DNA of 64,000 nt, taken from the NCBI GenBank assembly GCA_947178215.1, contig CAMWXJ010000003.1, positions 62,001 through 126,000 on the forward strand, in the 5' to 3' direction. Each line of letters begins with the position of its first letter. Position 1 is the stretch's first letter. Source of the DNA: an uncultured Porphyromonadaceae bacterium (GTDB lineage: Bacteria > Bacteroidota > Bacteroidia > Bacteroidales > Muribaculaceae). A program made the translations under genes and the position numbers. The notes beneath the pieces were generated by a model. It made no database searches and was not told where the DNA came from. It saw nothing but the letters and a program-made list of their open reading frames with translations. Positions 26,605 through 34,630 of the stretch are shown here, piece by piece.

Positions 26605-26644
26605 GCGACCGCGACGCCGCGCTCTGTGCGCGGGCCGCGGTCGC
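26605..26644 (-). terminator. Rho-independent terminator of the susCDEF-like operon
   Basis: GCGACCGCG pairs with CGCGGTCGC, with further GC pairing inside, and on the minus strand the hairpin is followed by six T residues. It lies 37 bases after the SusF-like stop. Confidence 0.9.
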
Positions 26645-26681
26645 CAGCCTTAAAGTTATATGCCAATGATTTATCCTTCCC

Positions 26682-28103
26682 TTACTTTGCCGTGAAAGTG
26701 AGGGTGTAGGGATGTGTCGTGAGATTGAGTGTCACGGCGTAGGAGCCTGCTGCAACCGCAATGTTGCCCGCATTGAACACGAGGTTGGTTGCGGGAGCGC
26801 CGAGGTTGATTGCCCAGTCGCCGTTGAAACGCACTTTGAGCTCGGTGTCGGCTGCGAGGTCGAGGTCGGCGGTCCAGGTGAGTAAGTCGGCCGAGGGGGT
26901 CATTTCGAGGTCACCGGCCCAGTCGTTGAAGCCGCCTATCATACCTACCTTGGTGATTGCGGTGGTGCTGTAAGTGAGGCTGCCGAGATTGACTTCCACC
27001 CAATAGAGGGCGTCGCCTTCGGCGGGAACGGGCAGGTTGTTGTCGCCGTTGTATATCAGAGTGCCGGGGGCTGTGCCGAGGGTGTACTTGTTGTCCCAGT
27101 TGGCGGCGGGGGTCATGAGCCATTCACCGTTGAGGTGGAGGAAGCCGTTGTAGTTGGTGAAGTCGGAGGTTGTGAGCGTGCCGGAGGTCTCTGGGGTCCA
27201 ATCATTGGAGTTTCCGGGAGTCCAGAGCATCGGCACTGCGTTGGTCACGGAGTAGGTGCAGTTGAGCATGTCGATTGTGAAGAGCTGCTGACCGGCGCGG
27301 TTGAGGCAGCCGGAGTTGCCGTCCTCAAACAGGTTGCCCGAAAGAGCGGTATCGCCGTCCTTCTCGGTACCGAAGAGGCCTTCCCACGAACCGGCGGCAA
27401 AGGAGCTTTCCGGAACAATCTTCCACCACCAGCCGGCCTGTACGGCTTCGGCGGTAATGTCGATACAGAGTGTGAACACGGGATCGTCGTACACATTCTT
27501 GTCGGAGTGGCTGAACTTGACCGCAGTGGCGAGATCCCAGCCGTTGACGGTGCCGACGAGGTAATAAGCGTCCTCCACCTGGATGCCGAGGTCAACGGGA
27601 GTCACGTTGACCTTGGTGGGGCAATACCATGTGTCGGGGGTGCCTATGCGCGAGCGCTGGCTGCCGACGTTGATGTAGCCGGCGAAGCGCACATAGTTGG
27701 TGCGCTCGAAGGGCGCCTTGCCGAGAAGTGAGCGGAAGGCGTTGTCCCAGAGCTGAGCATCAACGCCGTAGGTGTCGGTTTCGCCGACACGCTCCATCGG
27801 TATGGTGATGGCGCCGGCGAAGTCCTCGCTGCCGCTCACCTGCATCTCAAACGACACGACGGCGTCTTCGGGGAGTTCGGCTGAAACGGTGTAGCTCACG
27901 GCGCTCACAAGAGCGGCGTCGGCAAGATTGATTGAGCCGTCGGAGGTGACGGGCGAAGCGGTGGTCACCGTGATGTCGGCGGGAGTAAACTCGGGCTGCT
28001 GCGGATTGACCTGCATGACACCGCCGTCGGTGGTGTCGTCACACCCGGTCATTGCCAGAGCGCAGAGCGCGAGAGGTGCAAAATAAAGATATGCTTTCTT
28101 CAT
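26682..28103 (-). CDS. SusF-like surface glycan-binding lipoprotein
   Basis: This 473-residue lipoprotein (lipobox ending at C21, AMTGC, then DD) is the last gene of the susCDEF-like operon. Residues about 40-165 form an N-terminal Ig-like domain. Three related carbohydrate-binding modules follow, marked by YYLVGTVNGWD (180-190), MLWTPGNSNDW (near 298) and KVGMIGGFNDW (near 386). This matches the SusF plan of three surface starch-binding modules. The order and the GxxNxW repeats support binding of an alpha-glucan at the cell surface, but the substrate is inferred. A terminator follows directly. Confidence 0.88.
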   Translation of the reverse strand: MKKAYLYFAPLALCALAMTGCDDTTDGGVMQVNPQQPEFTPADITVTTASPVTSDGSINLADAALVSAVSYTVSAELPEDAVVSFEMQVSGSEDFAGAITIPMERVGETDTYGVDAQLWDNAFRSLLGKAPFERTNYVRFAGYINVGSQRSRIGTPDTWYCPTKVNVTPVDLGIQVEDAYYLVGTVNGWDLATAVKFSHSDKNVYDDPVFTLCIDITAEAVQAGWWWKIVPESSFAAGSWEGLFGTEKDGDTALSGNLFEDGNSGCLNRAGQQLFTIDMLNCTYSVTNAVPMLWTPGNSNDWTPETSGTLTTSDFTNYNGFLHLNGEWLMTPAANWDNKYTLGTAPGTLIYNGDNNLPVPAEGDALYWVEVNLGSLTYSTTAITKVGMIGGFNDWAGDLEMTPSADLLTWTADLDLAADTELKVRFNGDWAINLGAPATNLVFNAGNIAVAAGSYAVTLNLTTHPYTLTFTAK

Positions 28104-28136
28104 TGTCGGTAGATTCTGAATGATAGGGTGATGATG

Positions 28137-29027
28137 TTAGTCGACATGCTCGAATACAACCTTCTTGCTGTTGAGGTCGATAGTGATACGCATCTTGCCG
28201 CCGGGCCAGTTGGTGATGTTCCAGTTGCCCTTACCGTAGACACACGAGCCGTTGTAGACGCCCTCGTTGTTGACGGTCACGGTGGCGTTGTCGCCGTCGT
28301 TGGCATTGGAGCCAATAGAGGGTAGCATACCGTTGTCGCCCCAGTTGCCGAGCGCAGTGTAGAATCGGAAGCCGTTGGCGGCCTGTTCGGCGGTAAACTC
28401 TACGGTGCCGGAGAATACGTTGGAACCGATGCCGTTGTCGGGCTCGGAGATAAATATGGCGCCGTTGTTGATGTCCCAGCCGCTCACGTCACCGATGACA
28501 TATAGCTTGGCGGGTAGCTTGACAGCGAAGTAAGGAACCACGCTTTGGAGCACGACAGGATTGGAGTAGATGAGCGCCATGCCGGGGTTGGTAATGATGT
28601 TGGCGATGTCGCTCTTCACGCGCACAGCCACCGGACGGGGTGAGTCGTCGAAGTTGGCAGGGTCGGTGTAGCCGAAAAGGTTGCACACGCCCATTGCGAA
28701 AGCTTCGCCGGGCACCGATACGGCGGCCTGGGTGTAGGTGCCGTCGAGAGCTACCCAGTCGGTGTCGCTGTAAGCGTCGCCCTCGGCGCGGGCTTTGGCT
28801 ATTTCGACGCTGTAAGTGGGCACGAGGCCGAGACCGTAGTCGGGCTGGCTCCATGACAGGTCAATGCTCGATGTGGGCGAGAGGATATAGGTGCTTGATG
28901 CCAGCGGTGGAGTGTTGAGCTCGAAGTGCGTGGGGACACCGATACGGGGTTCTGTATCCTCCTTACACGAAGTGAATGTCGCAAGCAGAGCGCAGGCAAG
29001 CGTGATAAGTGAAAATATCTTTTTCAT
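28137..29027 (-). CDS. SusE-like surface glycan-binding lipoprotein
   Basis: The 296-residue product has a lipobox ending at C21 (TFTSC) followed by KEDTEP, the charged surface-export signal of Bacteroidetes lipoproteins. Residues 32-165 form a SusE Ig-like domain with the motif SSIDLSWSQPDYG. A single binding module starts at 172 (AKLYVIGDVSGWDINNG) and runs to the end. Classical SusE has two such modules, so this one is shorter. It lies between SusD-like and SusF-like genes with gaps of 22 and 33 bases. Confidence 0.86.
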   Translation of the reverse strand: MKKIFSLITLACALLATFTSCKEDTEPRIGVPTHFELNTPPLASSTYILSPTSSIDLSWSQPDYGLGLVPTYSVEIAKARAEGDAYSDTDWVALDGTYTQAAVSVPGEAFAMGVCNLFGYTDPANFDDSPRPVAVRVKSDIANIITNPGMALIYSNPVVLQSVVPYFAVKLPAKLYVIGDVSGWDINNGAIFISEPDNGIGSNVFSGTVEFTAEQAANGFRFYTALGNWGDNGMLPSIGSNANDGDNATVTVNNEGVYNGSCVYGKGNWNITNWPGGKMRITIDLNSKKVVFEHVD

Positions 29028-29049
29028 TGTTGATGATGGTCAGTGAGGA

Positions 29050-30771
29050 TTAATAGCCGGGGTTCTGCTGGAAGCCAGAGCCGTAGGTTGCGATGATGTC
29101 GGAGGGAATCGGGAAGAGCTTCATGTAGTCGGGAATACCGGCGCCGGCGGGGGTGTTGTTTTTCCACGACCAGTTGTAGCTGTTGCCGGTGTAGAGGCCG
29201 AAGCGGATGAGGTCGGTGCGGCGGGTGTTCTCCCAGTAAAGCTCGCGCGAGCGCTCGTCGATGAGGTTGTTGAGGTTATACTCCACGGAGTTCCATACGG
29301 GAACGCCTGCACGGGCGCGGACCAGATTGACATAGTTGCGGCCGGTCTCGGCGTCGCCGGCGCCGCGGAGGGCACACTCGGCTGCCATGAGGTAGACGTC
29401 GGCAAGGCGGATGATGGGGAAGTCGGTGTCGGAGAAGTCGTTGACCTGTGCGGGAAGGCCGTTGACCTCGCCCAGACCGGCCCAGTTGTACACGTAGCCT
29501 GTCGAGGGGTCACTGTAGGTGTTGCGCGGCATGGTGCCGTCGCTGTTGGCCTTGGCGTTGGTAAACTTGATTGCGGCGTAGCCGTCGGTGAAGGTGCTGA
29601 AATCGGTGTTGTTGATGTTGAAGCCCTGCTTCTCGGTGCACCAGAGATAGGTGCGGCCGTCGGCGCTCACGCCGTCGGAGAAGTCAAACTTCTCTGCAAA
29701 CTCGGTGCGGGCGTGCATACAGTTCCAATCGGCGTTGAGGCCGTAGAGCACGGTAGGCATGCTTGACGCGCCGATTGATGACGCTATAATGAACATGGTG
29801 CCTCCATAGCTCTGGGTGTAGGGATAGGCGAAGGGGATGCCCCAGAGAATTTCGTTCTGGCCGGAGAGGGAACCGCCGGGCATAAACATGTCGTTGTTGG
29901 CACAGAAGAGAGCAAGATAGTCGTTGGCGAGACCGCTGCCCTGGAAGCCGCCGCCCTGGTGACGACCAATGATGGCCTGGGCGTGCTGCCAGCACTTGTC
30001 GTACATGGCGGTGCCGGTAAACACCTCGGCGTTGAGGTAGAAGCGGCAGAGGAGCGCCTCGACGCCATCGCGGCCCACGCGGCCGTAGATGCCGCTCTCC
30101 TTGAAGTTGGCGAGCACGTCTTCGAGGTCCTCGGTGACGCGGGTGAAGAGCTCGGCGCGGCTCATCTGCTGGGGAGTCTCGCCGTAGGCCATGTCGTCCC
30201 ACGCCCATGAGGCGTTGCCGAAGAAGTCAATCACATAGTAGTAGGATAGGTCGCGGAGGGCGCGGGCTTCAAGCACGAGCTGGTCGGCGAGCTCCTGGTC
30301 GGCGCCGGAGAGGCCGAAGGTGTTCTCACGCACGTTGCGGATGAAGTCGTTGCACACGGCGATATGGGTGTAGAAGCGGCCGTAGGCACCGTAGAGATTG
30401 CCGTTGGAGCTGCCCCAGGTGTTGGTGCAGAGGTCAAACACGCCCACGTCGGGCCATATCCAGGTCACCTCGTCGGTGGTAAACTCATTGAGCATGAAGA
30501 TGATTCGGCTCCAGTTGGATGTGCCGCCGTCGAGGCCTGAGATGTCGGCATCGCCGCCGGGGCCGCCCTGGCCCGACACTGCGAGCGACGAGTAGCACTT
30601 GGCCATCACCTCGGTGAGATACTGCTGGGGATTGGAGGGGAAGTCGCCCGGGGTGGTATTGTTGGGGTCCTTGGGCATCTGGTCGAGGTCGCCTACACAG
30701 CCGGTGAGCATACCTGCTGCCGCCACGGTAGCGGCTGCGCCCATTATGAATTTGCTTATATATCGTTTCAT
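29050..30771 (-). CDS. SusD/RagB-type lipoprotein (unit 1)
   Basis: This 573-residue surface lipoprotein covers the mouth of its SusC transporter and captures the glycan. The lipobox ends at C25 (AGMLTGC). The helical SusD-like N-domain contains TPR-like helices (about 60-330), and the RagB/SusD C-terminal part contains FPIIRLADVYLMAAECALRGA and the family ending DIIATYGSGFQQNPGY. The product is typical in length. It lies 28 bases after the SusC-like gene in the susCDEF-like operon. Confidence 0.93.
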   Translation of the reverse strand: MKRYISKFIMGAAATVAAAGMLTGCVGDLDQMPKDPNNTTPGDFPSNPQQYLTEVMAKCYSSLAVSGQGGPGGDADISGLDGGTSNWSRIIFMLNEFTTDEVTWIWPDVGVFDLCTNTWGSSNGNLYGAYGRFYTHIAVCNDFIRNVRENTFGLSGADQELADQLVLEARALRDLSYYYVIDFFGNASWAWDDMAYGETPQQMSRAELFTRVTEDLEDVLANFKESGIYGRVGRDGVEALLCRFYLNAEVFTGTAMYDKCWQHAQAIIGRHQGGGFQGSGLANDYLALFCANNDMFMPGGSLSGQNEILWGIPFAYPYTQSYGGTMFIIASSIGASSMPTVLYGLNADWNCMHARTEFAEKFDFSDGVSADGRTYLWCTEKQGFNINNTDFSTFTDGYAAIKFTNAKANSDGTMPRNTYSDPSTGYVYNWAGLGEVNGLPAQVNDFSDTDFPIIRLADVYLMAAECALRGAGDAETGRNYVNLVRARAGVPVWNSVEYNLNNLIDERSRELYWENTRRTDLIRFGLYTGNSYNWSWKNNTPAGAGIPDYMKLFPIPSDIIATYGSGFQQNPGY

Positions 30772-30799
30772 TATAATATAATGCAGTGAGAGGTGGGTA

Positions 30800-33700
30800 T
30801 TAGAATGTGGCTACGAGGCCGAGGGTAAAGGTTACGGGACGCGGATACACATTGTTGTCGATACCGCCGAACACTTCGGGGTCGAGACCCTTGTACTTGG
30901 TGATTACGAAGGGGTTCTGCACGGCACCGAAGAGACGCAGACGGAGCTGGTTACGGAGCAGATCCTGCCATGTGTAGCCGAGGGTGATGTTGTCGCAGCG
31001 CACGAAGCCGGCATTCGACAGCCAGTAGTCGGAGTAATAGGTGTTGGTGGTCTGACCGCCCTGGAAGTAGAAGTCGGAGGCTATGAGATTGTGCACGCCC
31101 GAGGTGTTGTAGGTGCCGGAGAGGGTGGTGCGCTCGGCGGCGACGTTGTTGTACACGTAGTTACCTATCGATGCGCGGAGCTGGAAGCCGAAGTCCCAGT
31201 TCTTGTAAGAGAAATTGTTGTTCCAGGCGAGAGTCACCTTCGGGTCCTTCGAGTGGCGGAACACGCGGTCGTTGTCGTCGATGGTGCCATCGCCGTTCTG
31301 GTCTACGTAGCAGCCCTCGATGGGGAGGCCGTCCATATCATACACCTGCTCGTAGAGGAGGAAGGTGTAGGCGGGATAGCCCACTTTGTGCGCCTGTACG
31401 GTGTTGCCCGTACCGCCCGAGATACCGCCGGTGGTGATATAGGAGTTCTCGTCGTTGGTGGAGTTGAGCTTGGTTATCTTATTGGAGTTCCATGCCACGT
31501 TGAGGCCGGTGGTCCATGTGAAGTCGTTGGTCACTACGGGGCGGGCGGTGATGGTGGCCTCGACACCGAGGTTGCGCAGAGTGCCGATGTTCTGGTCCAT
31601 CATGTTGGAGGTGGCGGCGCCGGGAGCTACGGTTACGAAGCTGATAAGGTCTTTCGACTCACGGAGATACCAGTCAAGGGCAGCGGTGATGCGATTGTTG
31701 AGGAAACCGAGGTCGACGCCGGCGTTCCATGTGGTGGTCTCCTCCCACTTGAGGTTGGGGTTGTAAGCACCGGGATAATAGGTGTTGCCGCCGTTGGAGT
31801 AGTTGCCGGTAAGCATGCCGGGGTAGAAACTGCCCTGGGTCGCGCCGGTGTAGACAGGCATGTAGGGGAAGTAGCCGCCCACGCTCTGCTGACCGGTCAC
31901 ACCCCAGCCGAGACGGAGCTTGAACTCGTTCATGGTGCGCGATGCCGATTCGAAGAAAGGCATATTGTTGATCTTCCAGCCGAGGGCCACCGAGGGGAAG
32001 AGACCCCAGCGGTTATCCTTGGAGAAGCGCGAGGTGCCGTCGTCGCGGAGAGTGAATGTGAGCAGATAGGTATCCTTGAACGTGTAGTTGAGTCGACCGA
32101 AGAAGCTGACGAGCATCAGGTTACCGGTGTTCCAGAAGTAGTCGGGCGACATGTGTGTGCCCGGCTCGGCGGTGTCGGGGTTGATGGTGAGCACGCCGTT
32201 GGTTGTGGCGGGGCCGTAGAAGCCCTTCGAGGTGTAGACTGTGCCGTTGTTGCTGCCGTGAGCGTCGAAGCGCTGCCACGAGTAGCCGGCCATGACGTTG
32301 AGATTGCTCTGGATGGCGTCGAAGTCCTTGGCGTAGTTGAGATAGAAGTCGAGTAGGGTGTTGCGACGCATCTCATACTGGTGATAGAGTGTTGCGGCAC
32401 CATTCTTGATTCCTTCGTTCCATGCGCGTGGCGAGTTCTGCGCCACAGCTTCGTTCTGGGTCGACTTGCTCACGTCGTAGCCGAGATTGAGGTTGGCGTG
32501 GAGTTCGGGGAGGAAGTGGAAGGAGTAGTCAAGCTGCAGGTTGCCGTTGGAGCGGTACACGTTAGCGAGATTGTTCTTGCTTTCTATCAGGCCGAGCGGG
32601 TTGACGGTACCGTTGACATTCCATGAGTTGAACTGGTCGGTGGTGACAGCGCTGAAACCGTTATAAAAATAAGGGAACTCGGAGTTACCCGAGGCTATGT
32701 TGCTGTAGACCGGCATGGTGGGATCCATGGCTATTGCGGCTCCCACAGCGCCTTCGTCGGAGAACTGGTTGCGGATATAGTAGCCCTTGACGTTGGCGCT
32801 TACCTTGAGGTGTCCGTCGAGAAACTCAGGAGTGAGGTTGATGCCGGCGGTTACGCGCTGCATCTGCGAATCCTTGAGTATACCGTTGGAGTTGGTATAG
32901 GTACCGCTCACGCGATAGGGAAGGAATCCGGCGGTGCCGCCTACCGCCAGAGAGTAGTCGGAGCTGACGGTGGTGCGGAGCACCTCTTTCTGCCAGTCGG
33001 TCGAAGCGTTGCCGAGAGTGGCGGCCGCTTCGGAGTTCTCGCCCCAGTAATTCTTAATCATCTCACGGAAGTCGTTGGCCGAGAGCACATCCCATGTCTT
33101 GCGGGCGGTGTTGACATGCATGTTGGCCGAAAAATTGACTTGCGGACGTCCGCTACGGCCCTTCTTGGTGGTGATGATGATGACGCCGTTGGATGCGCGC
33201 GAGCCATAGATAGCTGTGGCCGAGGCATCTTTGAGGATGGTCATGCTCTCGATGTTGTCGGGCGAAATCATGGCCAGCGGATTGGCCATGCCCTTGATAT
33301 CATCGTTGGCGAGAGGCACGCCGTCAAGCACGATGAGGGGGTCGTTGGAGGCCGAAAGCGAGGAGCCGCCACGGATGCGGATAGTGGCGCCACCTTCGGG
33401 GGAGCCGCCGCCCGATGTCACGACGACGCCCGGGGTCTGGCCCACGAGGAGATCTTGCGCGGAGGTGGCGATGCCGGCCTCCACTTCGTCGGGCTTCACG
33501 ATAGCTACCGAACCGGTGGCGTCGCTCTTCTTCACGGCGCCGTAGCCGATAGTCACTACTTCCTGAAGCACTGTCGAGTTTTCCGACAGGACGATTTCAA
33601 TATGGGTGCGGCCCTCAACGGCCACATCCTGCGGGTTATAGCCTATGTACGACACTTCGAGGGTGCCGTTGGAGGCTATCTGGATGCTGAAGTTACCGTC

Positions 33701-33892
33701 AATATCGGTTGCGGTGCCGATAGTGGGATTTGCCTTGTCTTTGACCGAGGCGCCGATGAGCGGCTCACCCGTCGAGTCGGTCACAGTGCCTGTCACTGTA
33801 ATCTTTTGCGCAAGAGCCGGCAATGCCAGACAGAGCACCATGGTGAGTGCCAGCCAAGCTTTCCGACTCATTCGGAAACAAATGTTCTTCAT
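30800..33892 (-). CDS. SusC/RagA TonB-dependent outer-membrane transporter (unit 1)
   Basis: This 1030-residue TonB-dependent transporter imports glycan oligomers across the outer membrane. A signal peptide (MSRKAWLALTMVLCLALPALAQ region) is followed by a carboxypeptidase-regulatory-like domain (about 31-115, with GTVTDSTGEPLIGASV), the plug domain (about 125-240, with LDGVPL and IYGSRASNGVIIITTKKG) and a large barrel ending YPRPVTFTLGLVATF. There is no STN domain, so it should not signal directly to an anti-sigma factor. It is the first gene of its operon, with a 5' leader of about 200 bases. Confidence 0.95.
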   Translation of the reverse strand: MKNICFRMSRKAWLALTMVLCLALPALAQKITVTGTVTDSTGEPLIGASVKDKANPTIGTATDIDGNFSIQIASNGTLEVSYIGYNPQDVAVEGRTHIEIVLSENSTVLQEVVTIGYGAVKKSDATGSVAIVKPDEVEAGIATSAQDLLVGQTPGVVVTSGGGSPEGGATIRIRGGSSLSASNDPLIVLDGVPLANDDIKGMANPLAMISPDNIESMTILKDASATAIYGSRASNGVIIITTKKGRSGRPQVNFSANMHVNTARKTWDVLSANDFREMIKNYWGENSEAAATLGNASTDWQKEVLRTTVSSDYSLAVGGTAGFLPYRVSGTYTNSNGILKDSQMQRVTAGINLTPEFLDGHLKVSANVKGYYIRNQFSDEGAVGAAIAMDPTMPVYSNIASGNSEFPYFYNGFSAVTTDQFNSWNVNGTVNPLGLIESKNNLANVYRSNGNLQLDYSFHFLPELHANLNLGYDVSKSTQNEAVAQNSPRAWNEGIKNGAATLYHQYEMRRNTLLDFYLNYAKDFDAIQSNLNVMAGYSWQRFDAHGSNNGTVYTSKGFYGPATTNGVLTINPDTAEPGTHMSPDYFWNTGNLMLVSFFGRLNYTFKDTYLLTFTLRDDGTSRFSKDNRWGLFPSVALGWKINNMPFFESASRTMNEFKLRLGWGVTGQQSVGGYFPYMPVYTGATQGSFYPGMLTGNYSNGGNTYYPGAYNPNLKWEETTTWNAGVDLGFLNNRITAALDWYLRESKDLISFVTVAPGAATSNMMDQNIGTLRNLGVEATITARPVVTNDFTWTTGLNVAWNSNKITKLNSTNDENSYITTGGISGGTGNTVQAHKVGYPAYTFLLYEQVYDMDGLPIEGCYVDQNGDGTIDDNDRVFRHSKDPKVTLAWNNNFSYKNWDFGFQLRASIGNYVYNNVAAERTTLSGTYNTSGVHNLIASDFYFQGGQTTNTYYSDYWLSNAGFVRCDNITLGYTWQDLLRNQLRLRLFGAVQNPFVITKYKGLDPEVFGGIDNNVYPRPVTFTLGLVATF

Positions 33893-34106
33893 GCAAGAGG
33901 TTTGTTTAGAGTTGATTGTTTTGTTGTAAGTATTTTTTTCTGCTGTTTGGTTGCGGGCGGCGACTTTCCGGAGTCGTCGCGCCCTGGGGGGATTCTGCTG
34001 CTAATAAATATCAGGTGGCCGTGATTGCGGTAAGAAAGATGTTATGACGAGCGGCCACTAATACGGTTCCGGACTGTTTTTTTGGACGTGCTGTAAGTTG
34101 ATTGCG

Positions 34107-34138
34107 CAAATATCGGCATTATTTTGTTATGTTCACAA
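34107..34138 (-). promoter_or_regulatory. Candidate promoter of the susCDEF-like operon
   Basis: On the minus strand TTG (34138-34136) is followed after 21 bases by GATATTTG (34114-34107), one mismatch from TAnnTTTG. It predicts a leader of about 200 bases before the SusC-like ATG at 33892. Confidence 0.45.
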
Positions 34139-34225
34139 TTTTTCAACAATTTTTTTTCGCAAACGCATACCGGGCCCGGTTTCAACGCCCGGCGCCCTCC
34201 CCCGCCCTATCATTTTCACCTTATT

Positions 34226-34259
34226 ATTAATATTTACGCATAATTATTATTTACGCATA
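34226..34259. repeat. Tandem 17-bp direct repeat in the divergent sus control region
   Basis: ATTA(A/T)TATTTACGCATA occurs twice in direct succession (34226-34242 and 34243-34259) with one mismatch. It lies between the two divergent sus promoters and looks like a double regulator-binding site. This is an inference. Confidence 0.6.
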
Positions 34260-34384
34260 TCAGACATTCTGACCGATCGGATTCGTTGAATGTGATAAAT
34301 TATCAGGTATCCCCGGGGCTCATCCACGCCGCATAGATAAGTAGTCACCCTTACACATTTTATTTGTTAAATTTTGCTAAAATA

Positions 34385-34392
34385 GGGGGGGG
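34385..34392 (+). repeat. Run of eight G
   Basis: G8 lies 17 bases upstream of the TTG element of the plus-strand sus promoter. Such runs can vary in length by slippage. A second G8 run occurs at 45940-45947. Confidence 0.85.
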
Positions 34393-34409
34393 TAGTTAAT
34401 AAATGTTTA

Positions 34410-34439
34410 TTGATTAATATGAAAATATAGTTAAATTTG
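34410..34439 (+). promoter_or_regulatory. Promoter of plus-strand susCD unit 2 (TTG-N19-TAAATTTG)
   Basis: TTG at 34410-34412 and TAAATTTG at 34432-34439 are 19 bases apart. The TTG overlaps the 3' end of a small palindrome (AATAAA-TG-TTTATT, 34398-34411) that could be an operator. Transcription from near 34446 gives a leader of about 185 bases. Confidence 0.7.
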
Positions 34440-34630
34440 CGGTCACCAAGTTACCTATAATTCACATTCCTACTCTGCCAAATCCTAAACAAAACACTGG
34501 AAAACAAAGCCTTCATTGACTTTATTATCCATCCGAAACACCTTAAATAAACATAATCAGGCCTCGGCTGTACCTTAGAAGCCACTTCACACACACTCGC
34601 GGCCTATCAAACTCTAACAATCATCTATTT

